DNA of 64,000 nt from the NCBI GenBank assembly GCA_019187085.1, contig JABARS010000012.1, positions 1 to 64,000 of the forward strand, written 5' to 3'. The notes below the pieces were generated by a model. That model saw only the letters and a program-made list of their open reading frames with translations. It searched no databases and was not told the DNA's origin. The translations under genes were made by a program, and so were the position numbers. Of this stretch, positions 1 to 8,822 are shown one piece after another (the first letter of the stretch is position 1; every line of letters starts with the position of its first letter). This stretch comes from Pseudorhodoplanes sp. (GTDB taxonomy: Bacteria; Pseudomonadota; Alphaproteobacteria; Rhizobiales; Xanthobacteraceae).

Positions 1-1212
1 GCGCGCGGCCCGTCCGGTGCGAGCGGCCCGCTGCGCGCGGTGACCGGCGTGCCGCCGGCCGGCGAGCGCCGCTATGTGCCCGACGAGGTCATCATCGAGG
101 TCGCCGGCTCGCCGCCGCAGCAGGCGGCCGACGCGCTCGCGCGCCGCTTCCGCCTCGCGCGTATCGAGTCCTTGAACCTGCCGGCGACCGACACGACGAT
201 CTTCCGCTGGCGCATTCCCGACCGCCGCAGCGTGCCGGCGGTGATCCGCCAGCTCGAAGCCGACCGCTTCATCCGCGCCGCGCAGCCCAACTATCTCTAC
301 ACGCTGTCGCAGGCGCAGACCGCGAGCGCGCCGCCGGACGCCCCGCTCGGCGATCCCGCGCAATATGCGCTCGGCAAGCTGCGGCTCGCCCAGGCGCACG
401 GCATCGCACAGGGCGAGCGCGTGCTGGTGGCGGTGATCGATTCCGGCGTCGATGCCGGCCATCCCGAACTTGCCGGCGTCGTCGCCGACACGTTCGACAC
501 GCTCGATCCGAAAGAGCCGCCGCACGCGCACGGCACCGCGATCGCGGGTACCATCGCCGCGCATTCGCGGCTGCGCGGCGTGGCGCCGGCGGCGCGCCTG
601 CTCACCGTTCGCGCGTTCGGCGAATCCAAGGGCGGCGCCGAAGGTACCACCTTCAACATCCTCAAGGGCGTCGACTGGGCGCTCGGCAAGGGCGCGCGCG
701 TCATCAATATGAGCTTTGCCGGGCCGGCCGATCCCGCGCTCTCGCGCGCGCTCGCCACCGCCCGCGGGAAGGGCGCGATCCTGATCGCCGCCGCCGGCAA
801 TGCCGGCCCCAAATCGCCGCCGCTCTATCCGGCCGCCGATCCCAACGTGATCGCGGTGACGGCGACCGACGCGCAGGACAACCTGTTCCCGGCCTCCAAC
901 CGCGGCGCCCATGTCGAGATCGCCGCCCCCGGCGTCGACATCCTCGTGCCCTCGACCGGCGGCAGCTATCAGGTGTCGTCGGGCACCTCGCTCGCGGCCG
1001 CGCATGTGAGCGGGGTCGCCGCGCTCCTTGTCGAGCGCCGGCACGACCTGACCGGCGATCAGGTCCGCCGCATCCTGGCGCAGAGCGCTAAGGATCTCGG
1101 CCCCAAGGGCAAGGATATGTATTTCGGCGCCGGGCTTGCGGACGCCTTCCAGGCGCTGATGGCGCCCGAGATCGCGGGCACGCCGCACAATACCTCCGCC
1201 TCCGCGCGCTGA
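1..1212 (+). CDS. S8 family (subtilisin-like) serine peptidase, 5' end outside window
   Basis: A subtilase, an endopeptidase using an Asp-His-Ser triad. Counting from the first in-window start, GTG at 40, the catalytic Asp is near residue 134 (VIDSGVD), His near 164 (HAHGTA) and Ser near 317 (GTSLAAAHVSG). The roughly 100 residues before the catalytic domain contain an inhibitor-I9-like stretch ending QPNYLYTL, as expected of a propeptide. The reading frame stays open from base 1 to the GTG at 40, so the true start and any signal peptide probably lie upstream and the gene is 5'-partial here. A strong intrinsic terminator follows the stop. Family assignment is firm; substrate and location are unknown. 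Confidence 0.9.
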   Translation, partial: ARGPSGASGPLRAVTGVPPAGERRYVPDEVIIEVAGSPPQQAADALARRFRLARIESLNLPATDTTIFRWRIPDRRSVPAVIRQLEADRFIRAAQPNYLYTLSQAQTASAPPDAPLGDPAQYALGKLRLAQAHGIAQGERVLVAVIDSGVDAGHPELAGVVADTFDTLDPKEPPHAHGTAIAGTIAAHSRLRGVAPAARLLTVRAFGESKGGAEGTTFNILKGVDWALGKGARVINMSFAGPADPALSRALATARGKGAILIAAAGNAGPKSPPLYPAADPNVIAVTATDAQDNLFPASNRGAHVEIAAPGVDILVPSTGGSYQVSSGTSLAAAHVSGVAALLVERRHDLTGDQVRRILAQSAKDLGPKGKDMYFGAGLADAFQALMAPEIAGTPHNTSASAR

Positions 1213-1241
1213 GGCGCCACACGGTCATCTGCATCGTCGCA

Positions 1242-1271
1242 ACGGACCCGCTTCGGCGGGTCCGTTTTTTT
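1242..1271 (+). terminator. Rho-independent terminator after the subtilase
   Basis: A perfect 10-bp stem (1242-1251 with 1256-1265) is closed by a TTCG tetraloop and followed by a run of seven T (1265-1271). It lies 30 bp after the subtilase stop, so it ends that transcript. Confidence 0.9.
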
Positions 1272-1355
1272 CGTCGTCCTTGAACCGGTCCGCCGGCCGG
1301 CACGACGAACGATTATCGGGCCGATCGTGGCCCCTCCAGATCACAGGGGAATGTC

Positions 1356-1637
1356 ATGACCAGGACTTTTATCGCCGCGCTTGCCGCGCTCACGCTCGTC
1401 GCCGCCGTCGCCGTGTCCGGTGGCCAGGCCGAGGCCAAGGGCTGGAAGACCGGCGTTGCGGTCGGCGTCGGCGTGCTCGCCGGTGCGGCCATCGCCTCGC
1501 ATGCCTACGGCGCCTATGGCGCGCCGGTCTATGTCGGCGGCCCCGGCTATCGCGAATGCCGCACGATCGCCCGCTACGACGCCTGGGGCAACTATATCCG
1601 CACCGTGCGGGTGTGTGACGTCCCCTACGGCTGGTAA
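1356..1637 (+). CDS. Small secreted hypothetical protein
   Basis: A 93-residue protein. The N-terminus is a clear Sec signal peptide: a short basic start, a hydrophobic core to about residue 20, then an AEA-K cleavage region near residues 25-28. The mature part begins with a second glycine/valine/alanine-rich hydrophobic segment (about residues 33-50). It ends in a Tyr/Gly-rich tail with two Cys (in YRECRT and VRVCDVPYGW) that could form a disulfide. An AGGGGA ribosome-binding site lies 7-8 bp before the ATG. It stands alone between two terminators, so it is monocistronic. Proteins of this build are common in Hyphomicrobiales and have no assigned function. Confidence 0.75.
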   Translation: MTRTFIAALAALTLVAAVAVSGGQAEAKGWKTGVAVGVGVLAGAAIASHAYGAYGAPVYVGGPGYRECRTIARYDAWGNYIRTVRVCDVPYGW

Positions 1638-1686
1638 CGCTCGCGGAGCGGCGCTCGCGCCCCTTCCACCCAGCGCCGTTCTGCCC

Positions 1687-1726
1687 GACCCGCCCGGCCT
1701 GTCCCCGCCGGGCGGGTCTTTCTTTT
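1687..1726 (+). terminator. Rho-independent terminator
   Basis: An 11-bp perfect GC-rich stem (1687-1697 with 1708-1718) with a 10-nt loop, followed by a T-rich tract to 1726. It ends the transcript of the small secreted protein and isolates it from the transporter operon. Confidence 0.9.
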
Positions 1727-1837
1727 TGCGGTTTTTGCAGTGCGCAATAAGCGCCAGAACAAAACAGGGCAGTTTTTGGTCTGGACGATACGCCCCAAAC
1801 GTGTGGAATATGCGGGTAACGAGGGGACAGAGTTTCG

Positions 1838-2593
1838 ATGCAAGGTGACATCATCCTCGAAACCGAGGATTTGACGAAGGAGTTTGCGGGGTTCGTTGCG
1901 GTCAACGGCGTCAATCTGCGAGTCACGCGCGGCACGATCCATGCGCTGATCGGGCCGAACGGGGCCGGCAAGACGACGTGCTTCAACCTGCTGACGAAGT
2001 TCCTCACGCCCACGCGCGGGCGCATCCTGTACAAGGGCCAGGACATCACCGGCCTCGCGCCGGCCGATATCGCGCGGCTCGGTGTGGTGCGCTCCTTCCA
2101 GATCTCGGCGGTGTTTCCGCACCTGAGCGTGCTGGAGAACGTCCGCATCGCGCTGCAGCGCCAGCGCGGCGGCTCGTTCGACTTCTGGCGCTCGCGCGAC
2201 GTGCTCGACGTCTTCAACGCGCGCGCCTTGTCGCTGATCGAGGATGTCGGCCTGTCCGATTTCGTCGGCGTGCCGGCCGTCGAACTGCCCTATGGCCGCA
2301 AGCGCGCGCTCGAGATCGCCACCACGCTCGCGCTCGATCCGGAAATGCTGCTGCTCGACGAGCCGACCGCCGGCATGGGCCACGAAGACATCGACCGCAT
2401 CGCCGCGCTGATCAAGCGCGTCGCCGCCGACCGCACCGTGCTGATGGTCGAGCACAATCTGAGCGTCGTGTCCGACCTGTCCGACACGATCACGGTTTTG
2501 ACGCGCGGCACCGTGCTGGCGGAAGGTCCCTACGACGCGATCTCCAACCATCCCGGCGTGCGCGAGGCCTATATGGGTGTCGGCCATGCTTGA
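1838..2593 (+). CDS. livG: Branched-chain amino acid-type ABC transporter ATP-binding protein LivG
   Basis: First gene of a five-gene uptake operon. This 251-residue protein is one of two ATPases that power the LivH/LivM permease in the cytoplasmic membrane. The Walker A motif GPNGAGKT is at residues 39-46. The LivG-type signature region reads LPYGRKRALEIA, and Walker B is LLLDEPTAGM. A GAGGGGA ribosome-binding site precedes the ATG. Length and motif set match the HAAT/LivG branch rather than LivF. The substrate class is inferred from family; urea, amide or aromatic-acid uptake by similar systems cannot be excluded. Confidence 0.92.
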   Translation: MQGDIILETEDLTKEFAGFVAVNGVNLRVTRGTIHALIGPNGAGKTTCFNLLTKFLTPTRGRILYKGQDITGLAPADIARLGVVRSFQISAVFPHLSVLENVRIALQRQRGGSFDFWRSRDVLDVFNARALSLIEDVGLSDFVGVPAVELPYGRKRALEIATTLALDPEMLLLDEPTAGMGHEDIDRIAALIKRVAADRTVLMVEHNLSVVSDLSDTITVLTRGTVLAEGPYDAISNHPGVREAYMGVGHA

Positions 2594-3302
2594 TCCGCGT
2601 ATGCCGCTTCTGTCGGTCGCCGACCTCGAGGCCTGGTACGGCGAGTCCCACATTCTTCATGGCGTCACGTTCGACGTCTATCCTGGCGAGGTGGTGACGC
2701 TGCTCGGGCGCAACGGCGCCGGCAAGACCACGACGCTGAAATCGATCATGGGCATCGTCGGACGCCGCAAGGGATCGGTGCGCTTCGAGGGCGCGGAGAC
2801 CATCGGCCTGCCGTCGAACGCGATCGCGCGCCTGGGCGTGGCCTTCTGTCCCGAGGAGCGCGGCATTTTCGCCAGCCTCAATGTCGAGGAGAACCTGCTG
2901 CTGCCGCCGCAGGTGAAATCGGGCGGGCTGACGGTCGAGCAGGTTTTCGAGCTGTTCCCGAACCTGCGCGAGCGTCTGGGATCGAGCCAGGGCACCAAGC
3001 TCTCCGGCGGCGAGCAGCAGATGCTCGCCATCGGGCGCATCCTGCGCACCGGCGCGCGGCTGCTCTTGCTCGACGAGCCGACCGAGGGCCTTGCGCCGGT
3101 CATCATCCAGCAGATCGGCAAGACGATCCGCGCGCTCAAGGAGAAGGGATTCACGATTTTGCTCGTGGAGCAGAATTTCCGCTTCGCGTCCACGGTCGCC
3201 GACCGCTATTACATCATGGAGCACGGATGCGTCGTGCACCGCTTCGCCAATTCGGAGCTCGACGCCAACCTGGAAAAGCTTCACGAGTATCTGGGAGTTT
3301 GA
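2586..3302 (+). CDS. livF: Branched-chain amino acid-type ABC transporter ATP-binding protein LivF
   Basis: Second ATPase of the uptake system. Walker A reads GRNGAGKTT, the signature motif LSGGEQQ and Walker B LLLLDEPTEGLAP, all typical of LivF. The chosen ATG overlaps the livG stop by 8 bp, which implies translational coupling. An alternative GTG at 2577 and an ATG at 2601 are in frame. With about 238 residues it has the normal LivF length. It pairs with LivG to form the nucleotide-binding dimer under LivH/LivM. Confidence 0.92.
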   Translation: MLDPRMPLLSVADLEAWYGESHILHGVTFDVYPGEVVTLLGRNGAGKTTTLKSIMGIVGRRKGSVRFEGAETIGLPSNAIARLGVAFCPEERGIFASLNVEENLLLPPQVKSGGLTVEQVFELFPNLRERLGSSQGTKLSGGEQQMLAIGRILRTGARLLLLDEPTEGLAPVIIQQIGKTIRALKEKGFTILLVEQNFRFASTVADRYYIMEHGCVVHRFANSELDANLEKLHEYLGV

Positions 3303-3341
3303 TTTACTACCCGTCAGTTCAACAAAAGATGGAGGAATGCG

Positions 3342-4553
3342 ATGAAACGCTTGCTTGGATTGGCTGCCGTCATTGCAGCGATCGGATGCATGCCGGCCAA
3401 GGCGCAATATTCGGACGGGATGATCAAGATCGGCGTGCTCAACGACATGTCGGGCACCTATGCCGACCTGGCCGGTCCCGGTTCCGTGGTCGCCGCCCAG
3501 ATGGCGGTTGAGGACTTCGGCGCCGCCGCCAAGGGCATGAAGGTCGAGATCGTCGGCGCCGACCATCAGAACAAGCCGGACATCGGCTCCAACGTCGTGC
3601 GGCAATGGATCGACCGCGACCAGGTCGACGTGATCGTGGACGTGCCGACCTCATCGGTGGCGCTCGCGGTCAACGAGATTGTGCGCGAGAAGAACAAGGT
3701 GTTCCTGATCTCGGGCGCGGCCGCCTCCAACCTGACCGGCGACAAGTGCTCGCCGAACACGGTGCACTGGACCTACGACACCTGGTCGCTCGCCAACGGC
3801 ACCGGCAACGCGATCGTGAAGACCGGCGGCAAGACCTGGTTCTTCCTCACCGCCGACTATGCCTTCGGTCACGCGCTCGAGCGCGACACAGCGGCGGTGG
3901 TCGAGAAGAACGGCGGCAAGGTGCTCGGCAAGGTCCGCCATCCGTTCCCGGCGACCGACTTCTCCTCGTTCCTGCTGCAGGCGCAGTCGTCCAAGGCGCA
4001 GATCATCGGCCTCGCCAATGCCGGCGCCGACACCACGAACGCGATCAAGCAGGCGGCCGAGTTCGGCATCGTCAAGGGCGGGCAGAATCTTGCCGCGCTG
4101 CTGATCTTCCTCACCGACATCAAGGCGCTCGGCCTGCAGACCGCCCAGGGGCTGGTCTTCACCGAAGCCTGGTACTGGGACATGAACGACGCCAACCGCG
4201 ACTTCGCCAAGAAGTTCTCGGAGCGCAATAAGGGCATCTATCCGAGCATGGTGCATGCCGGCGTCTATTCGGCGGTCATGCATTATCTGAAGGCGGTGCA
4301 GGCGGCGAAGGCCGACGCCGACGGCAAGGTCGTGGTCGCCAAGATGAAAGAGCTGCCGACCGACGACAAGCTGTTCGGCAAGGGCACCATCCGCGCCGAC
4401 GGCCGCAAGATCCACCCGATGTACCTGTTCGAGGTCAAGAAGCCCGAAGAATCGAAGGGCCCGTGGGACCTCTACAAGGTGCGCGCCACGATCCCGGCCG
4501 CGGAAGCGTTCCGCCCGATCGCGGAAGGCGGCTGCCCGCTGGTCAAGGGCTGA
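3342..4553 (+). CDS. Branched-chain amino acid-type ABC transporter substrate-binding protein
   Basis: Periplasmic receptor of the transporter, 403 residues, type I binding-protein fold (Peripla_BP_6/LivJK family). A Sec signal peptide occupies residues 1-22 with a likely AKA-Q cleavage. The mature N-terminus (IKIGVLNDMSGTYADLAGPG) is the family's first ligand-binding strand and loop. An AGGAG ribosome-binding site lies before the ATG. The gene follows livF by about 40 bp and precedes livH, separated by a stable hairpin. The ligand is not readable from sequence; non-amino-acid ligands such as aromatic acids are known in this family. Confidence 0.9.
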   Translation: MKRLLGLAAVIAAIGCMPAKAQYSDGMIKIGVLNDMSGTYADLAGPGSVVAAQMAVEDFGAAAKGMKVEIVGADHQNKPDIGSNVVRQWIDRDQVDVIVDVPTSSVALAVNEIVREKNKVFLISGAAASNLTGDKCSPNTVHWTYDTWSLANGTGNAIVKTGGKTWFFLTADYAFGHALERDTAAVVEKNGGKVLGKVRHPFPATDFSSFLLQAQSSKAQIIGLANAGADTTNAIKQAAEFGIVKGGQNLAALLIFLTDIKALGLQTAQGLVFTEAWYWDMNDANRDFAKKFSERNKGIYPSMVHAGVYSAVMHYLKAVQAAKADADGKVVVAKMKELPTDDKLFGKGTIRADGRKIHPMYLFEVKKPEESKGPWDLYKVRATIPAAEAFRPIAEGGCPLVKG

Positions 4554-4564
4554 GCAACGGAAAA

Positions 4565-4597
4565 TGAGGGGAGCGGGCAGGCCGCCCGCTCCCTTTT
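4565..4597 (+). terminator. Intercistronic hairpin with T run between binding protein and permease genes
   Basis: A 10-bp perfect stem (4569-4578 with 4584-4593), extended by flanking A/G to T pairs and followed by TTTT, lies between the binding-protein stop and livH. It fits a partial terminator or 3' mRNA-stabilising hairpin. Either would raise binding-protein expression over the permease genes, a usual stoichiometry for ABC importers. The effect is inferred. Confidence 0.7.
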
Positions 4598-4613
4598 CCG
4601 CAGGAGCAATCGC

Positions 4614-5501
4614 GTGTTCGAAATCTTCGGCATCCCTTCGCAGGCCCTGTTCGGGCAGCTTCTGATCGGGCTGATCAACGGCTCGTTCTATGCCCTGCTC
4701 AGTCTCGGGCTCGCCGTCATTTTCGGCATGCTCAACATCATCAATTTCACGCACGGCGCCCAATACATGCTGGGCGCGTTCATCGCCTTCTTCCTGCTGC
4801 ACTATGCCGGGCTCAATTACTGGGCGGCGCTGGTGATCGCGCCGATCGTAGTCGGGCTGACCGGCATCCTCGTCGAGCGCGTGCTGCTGCAATGGCTGTA
4901 CAAGCTCGACCATCTTTACGGGCTTTTGCTCACCTTCGGCCTGGCGCTGATCATCGAGGGCGTGTTCCGCAACTTTTTCGGCTCCTCCGGGCTGCCGTAT
5001 CGGGTGCCCGATTCGCTGCAGGGCGGACAGAATCTCGGCTTCATGTTCCTGCCGAACTACCGCGCCTGGGTGATCGTGCTCTCGCTGATCGTCTGCTTTG
5101 CGACCTGGTACCTGATCGAGCGCACGCGCCTTGGCGCCTATCTGCGCGCGGCGACGGAGAACCCGACGCTGGTGCGCGCCTTCGGCATCAACGTGCCGCG
5201 CATGATCACGCTGACCTACGGCTTCGGCGTGGGGCTGGCCGCGCTTGCCGGCGTGATGGCGGCGCCGATCTACAACGTCTCGCCGCAGATGGGCGCCGAC
5301 CTCATCATCGTCGTGTTCGCCGTGGTGGTGATCGGCGGCATGGGCTCGATCATGGGTGCGATCGTCACCGGCTTCGGGCTCGGCATCATCGAGGGGTTGA
5401 CGAAAGTGTTCTTCCCGGAAGCCTCGAACACGGTGATCTTCGTGATCATGGCGATCGTGCTGCTGATCCGGCCGGCCGGCCTGTTCGGACGGAGGACCTG
5501 A
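4614..5501 (+). CDS. livH: Branched-chain amino acid-type ABC transporter permease LivH
   Basis: Integral membrane permease of 295 residues with about eight hydrophobic segments. The N-terminal GLINGSFYALLSLGLAVIFG and the following NFTHGAQYMLGAF are hallmarks of LivH. The start is GTG, supported by AGGAGC about 8 bp upstream. It forms the translocation pore with LivM, whose ATG lies 1 bp after this stop. Confidence 0.92.
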   Translation: MFEIFGIPSQALFGQLLIGLINGSFYALLSLGLAVIFGMLNIINFTHGAQYMLGAFIAFFLLHYAGLNYWAALVIAPIVVGLTGILVERVLLQWLYKLDHLYGLLLTFGLALIIEGVFRNFFGSSGLPYRVPDSLQGGQNLGFMFLPNYRAWVIVLSLIVCFATWYLIERTRLGAYLRAATENPTLVRAFGINVPRMITLTYGFGVGLAALAGVMAAPIYNVSPQMGADLIIVVFAVVVIGGMGSIMGAIVTGFGLGIIEGLTKVFFPEASNTVIFVIMAIVLLIRPAGLFGRRT

Positions 5502-5502
5502 C

Positions 5503-6468
5503 ATGAACCAGGCCGTCAGCATGCATGTCGCCTCGCAGAGCGCGCGCTCGCGCAGCGAGACCGCCGCCTTCCTGCTCATGGTCGCGTTCCTCGTGGTCGC
5601 GCCGAGCGTGATCTATCCGCTGTTCCTGATGAAGGTGCTGTGCTTTGCGCTGTTCGCCTGCGCCTTCAACCTGCTGCTCGGCTATGTCGGGCTTTTGTCG
5701 TTCGGGCATGCGCTTTATTTCGGCTGGGCGAGCTACGTGTCGGCGCACGCGGCCAAGGTCTGGGGGTTGACGCCGGAGCTCGCTATTCTCGCGGGTGCCG
5801 CCACCGCGACGGTTCTCGGCGTGATCGCCGGCTCGCTCGCGATCCGCCGGCAGGGCATCTATTTCGCGATGATCACGCTGGCGCTCGCGCAGATGATGTA
5901 TTTCTTCGCCATCCAGGCGCCGTTCACCCACGGCGAGGACGGCATCCAGGCGGTGCCGCGCGGCCGCCTGTTCGGCCTGATCAGCCTGGCCGACCCGATG
6001 GCCATGTATGCGGTTGTGGTCGTCATCTTCCTCGCCTGCTTCATGCTGATCTACCGCATCATCTATTCGCCGTTCGGCGAGGTGCTCAAGGCGATCCGCG
6101 AGAACGAGCCGCGCGCGATCTCGCTCGGCTACAAGACCGACCGCTACAAGCTCGTGGCCTTCGTCCTCTCCGCGACGCTCGCCGGCGTTGCCGGCGGCAC
6201 CAAGGCGATCGTGTTCCAGCTCGCCTCGCTCACCGACGTCTATTGGGCGATGTCGGGGGAGGTGGTGCTGATGACGCTGGTCGGCGGGCTCGGCACCGTG
6301 TTCGGCCCCGCGGTCGGCGCCTTCGTCATCATCGCCATGCAGAACTATCTCGCCGCCTTCGGGCAATGGGTGATGGTGATCCAGGGCTCGATCTTCGTGG
6401 CCTGCGTGATGCTGTTCCGCCGCGGCATCGTCGGCGAGATCGCCAACCTGCTGCGCATCAAGCTCTAG
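5503..6468 (+). CDS. livM: Branched-chain amino acid-type ABC transporter permease LivM
   Basis: Second permease, 321 residues, with the LivM motif LLGYVGLLSFGHALYFG and about nine to ten membrane segments. A GGAGG ribosome-binding site overlaps the end of livH and the ATG follows the livH stop by one base, so the two are translationally linked. A second in-frame ATG at 5521 is possible. This is the last gene of the uptake operon. Confidence 0.92.
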   Translation: MNQAVSMHVASQSARSRSETAAFLLMVAFLVVAPSVIYPLFLMKVLCFALFACAFNLLLGYVGLLSFGHALYFGWASYVSAHAAKVWGLTPELAILAGAATATVLGVIAGSLAIRRQGIYFAMITLALAQMMYFFAIQAPFTHGEDGIQAVPRGRLFGLISLADPMAMYAVVVVIFLACFMLIYRIIYSPFGEVLKAIRENEPRAISLGYKTDRYKLVAFVLSATLAGVAGGTKAIVFQLASLTDVYWAMSGEVVLMTLVGGLGTVFGPAVGAFVIIAMQNYLAAFGQWVMVIQGSIFVACVMLFRRGIVGEIANLLRIKL

Positions 6469-6628
6469 GCGCGGCATCGCGCCGGCTGCGCTGCGCCATC
6501 CTGTTTCCCGTGCCATGCGCCATGCCGCGGACGCATGCGCGCGGTGCCGTGTGCGCATTTTGCGTCGCCTGCGGTCATGACGTATGGATCGCGGGCGGGC
6601 GCCCGGTCCGCAGGGGCCGCCCGCCGCA

Positions 6629-7474
6629 ATGGATTCCTTCGTCTTCGCCGCCGTGCTGTTCTCGGCCGCCTGTCACGCCGCCTGGAATGCGGCGGCCAAG
6701 AGCCGGCTCGATCCCGTCACCACGATCGCGATGATCTCGATCGCCTCGGCGACGATCGCGCTTGCGCTCATGCTCTTCACCGGCTTGCCCGACTGCGCCG
6801 CCTGGCTTTGGGTCGCGGCGTCGGTCGTGATCCATCTGTTCTATTTCATCGGCCTTGGCGAAAGCTACCGCTTCGGCGATCTCGGCGAGGTCTATCCGAT
6901 TGCGCGCGGCGGCGCGCCGCTGATGACGGCGGGCGGGGCGGCGCTGCTTCTCGGCGAGAATGTCGCCACCGCCGGATGGGCGGGCATCGTGCTCTTGGTC
7001 ATGGGCGTGCTGCTGTTGTCGCTGCGCGGGGGCGCGGACCTCAGGCGCATGAATCCGCGCGCGCTCGGCTTTGCGCTGTTCACGGCATTCACGGTGAGCC
7101 TCTATTCGCTCGTGGACGGCACCGGCGGGCGCATCGGCGACAGCCCGCATCCCTATACGCTGGCGATGTTCGTCGGCAACGGCCTCGTGATGGCGGCCTA
7201 TGTCGTCGCGCGGCGCGGCAGCGGTGCGTTCGCCGCCATGCGCCCGCACTGGAAGACGGGCGCGCTCGGCGGCGCGCTGCAGGTCGTCTCCTACGGGATC
7301 GCGATCTGGGCGATGTCGGTGGCGCCGATCGCGCTGGTGGCGGCTTTGCGCGAGACGAGCGTGCTGTTCGGCGCGCTGCTCGGCGTCCTCATGCTGCGCG
7401 AGCGGCTCAACGCCATCCGCATCGGCGCCGCTTTGGTCATCTTTGCAGGATTGCTGCTGATCCGCCTGCAATGA
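6629..7474 (+). CDS. EamA/DMT family transporter
   Basis: About 281 residues with ten predicted membrane segments arranged as two EamA repeats, the drug/metabolite transporter superfamily build. Members export amino acids, metabolites or drugs across the inner membrane. The first helix starts right at MDSFVFAAVLFSAACHAAWN, so the ATG at 6629 is preferred over the one at 6584, which would add a Pro/Gly-rich non-helical tail. It lies 160 bp after livM and may be a separate transcription unit. It converges with the arsenosugar cluster. Substrate unknown. Confidence 0.85.
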   Translation: MDSFVFAAVLFSAACHAAWNAAAKSRLDPVTTIAMISIASATIALALMLFTGLPDCAAWLWVAASVVIHLFYFIGLGESYRFGDLGEVYPIARGGAPLMTAGGAALLLGENVATAGWAGIVLLVMGVLLLSLRGGADLRRMNPRALGFALFTAFTVSLYSLVDGTGGRIGDSPHPYTLAMFVGNGLVMAAYVVARRGSGAFAAMRPHWKTGALGGALQVVSYGIAIWAMSVAPIALVAALRETSVLFGALLGVLMLRERLNAIRIGAALVIFAGLLLIRLQ

Positions 7475-7481
7475 TGCCGCG

Positions 7482-8114
7482 CTAGAAGAAGCGCGCGAAC
7501 TCCTCGCTGCCGCGCAGGCGCTCGAGATCGGCGGGCCGGTCGATGTCCCAGAGCGCGGGAAATTCGCGCAGCGTCAGCTTCGCGCGGGCCGCGCGTGCGC
7601 GCGTGGCCGCCATCACGGACGGTCCGCCCCAGGCGATGCCTTCGAACAGCGCGGGCTGCGGCGTGCGCATGCCGATCAGCACGTAACCGCCGTCCTCGGC
7701 CGGGATCGCGCATGCCTCGCTCCCCGCGCGCAGCGCCTGCGCGGCATCGGTGAGATGGGCGACGGTCAGCGCCGGGCAGTCGGTGCCGATGACAAGCACC
7801 GGCCGGCCGGCGGCGCGGCCGGCCGCCATCATGCGCGCGCCGAGATCGCCGTCCGGCTGCCGGCAGAGCCCGATGCGCAGCGCCGTCGCGAGCGCACGGA
7901 AAGACGCGTGCGTGATGTCGGGCGTGCCCCAGAGCGTGACCGGCCCGGTCGCGGCGGCGACCGCCTTGCGCGCGGTGTGCTCGGTGAGCGCCTCCTGCAG
8001 GACGGCCGCGCCATGCGCGCCAAGCTCGGGAATGAGGCGCGTCTTGGCGAAGCCCGCCACCGGCGCCCTGGCGAGGATCGCGATCGCGACCGGCTCAGGA
8101 CTGGCGCGGGACAT
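7482..8114 (-). CDS. TIGR04282-type arsenosugar biosynthesis glycosyltransferase (DUF2064)
   Basis: About 210 residues. The N-terminal IAILARAPVAGFAKTRLIPELG is the nucleotide-sugar-binding loop of the DUF2064/CofC-like family, and VIGTDCPAL is its acidic motif. This family (TIGR04282) is repeatedly found beside ArsS/ArsM and is thought to act in building the ribosyl part of arsenosugars. The start at 8114 overlaps the upstream glycosyltransferase stop by 20 bp; a longer reading from 8165 would begin inside that gene with an unlike N-terminus. It is the last gene of the minus-strand cluster. Confidence 0.85.
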   Translation of the reverse strand: MSRASPEPVAIAILARAPVAGFAKTRLIPELGAHGAAVLQEALTEHTARKAVAAATGPVTLWGTPDITHASFRALATALRIGLCRQPDGDLGARMMAAGRAAGRPVLVIGTDCPALTVAHLTDAAQALRAGSEACAIPAEDGGYVLIGMRTPQPALFEGIAWGGPSVMAATRARAARAKLTLREFPALWDIDRPADLERLRGSEEFARFF

Positions 8115-8790
8115 AGCCGTAGCGCCGCGCCAGATCGGACGGCGCGGCTCCGAAATAGAAGGCAAGCCGCAGCCGCCACATCAGCATGATGGTGCGAACG
8201 ACGCCGCGCTCCTCCCAGCGCCGGCCCGACGTCGTCACCCGTTCGCGCAGGCAGACCGGGCGTGCGATCCGCCGCAGCATCCGCGACAGCGCGATGTCCT
8301 CCATCAGCGCGATATCGGGAAAGCCGCCGATGCGCGCGAAGGTCTCGCGCCGTACGAACATCGCCTGGTCGCCGGTGGCGATGCCGGTGAGGCGCGAACG
8401 CAGGTTCATCAGCGCGGCGACGACGGGCAGGAGCGGATGGCGGCCGGCGATGCGCACGTCGAAGCGGCCCCAGGCCGCGCCGCGAGCGCGCAGCGCGCGC
8501 GCGACAAGCCGGTCGGCGTCGGCCGGCAGGCAGGTATCGGCATGCAGGAAAATCAGCGCCTCGCCGCGCGCGGCGGCGGCTCCCGCATTCATCTGGCTTG
8601 CGCGCCCGCGCGGCGCCGAAAGAACGCGGTCGGCCCCGGCGCCGGCACGTTCGCAGGTGTCGTCGCCGTTGCCGCCGTCGACTACGACCACTTCGGCGCC
8701 GCGCGTGCGCAAGGGCGCAAGTGCTGCGAGCGCCGCCTCGATCCGGGAGCCTTCGTTCAGTACCGGGATGACGATGGAGAGCGCAGTCAT
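8095..8790 (-). CDS. TIGR04283-type arsenosugar biosynthesis glycosyltransferase (GT2)
   Basis: A 231-residue GT-A glycosyltransferase. The N-terminus LSIVIPVLNEGSRIEAAL and VVVVDGGNGDD are the GT2 nucleotide-binding strands, and LHADTCLP carries the metal-binding DxD-like motif. TIGR04283 proteins co-occur with ArsS, ArsM and the TIGR04282 family. This gene lies 32 bp after the metallophosphoesterase-like gene and overlaps the TIGR04282 gene, so all four genes look like one operon. The exact sugar donor and acceptor are unproven. Confidence 0.85.
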   Translation of the reverse strand: MTALSIVIPVLNEGSRIEAALAALAPLRTRGAEVVVVDGGNGDDTCERAGAGADRVLSAPRGRASQMNAGAAAARGEALIFLHADTCLPADADRLVARALRARGAAWGRFDVRIAGRHPLLPVVAALMNLRSRLTGIATGDQAMFVRRETFARIGGFPDIALMEDIALSRMLRRIARPVCLRERVTTSGRRWEERGVVRTIMLMWRLRLAFYFGAAPSDLARRYGYVPRQS

Positions 8791-8822
8791 GACGCAACGA
8801 TAGCCGGGCGATCCGCGGTCCG

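Noticed and set aside
1735..1837. Promoter for the liv operon
   Set aside because: The region between the terminator and livG must hold one, but no hexamer pair with good spacing was convincing enough to list.
3651..5579. 642-codon open frame on the minus strand across the transporter genes
   Set aside because: It is antisense to two well-supported genes and its product is His/Asp/Arg-rich without domains, a usual artefact of high-GC codon bias.
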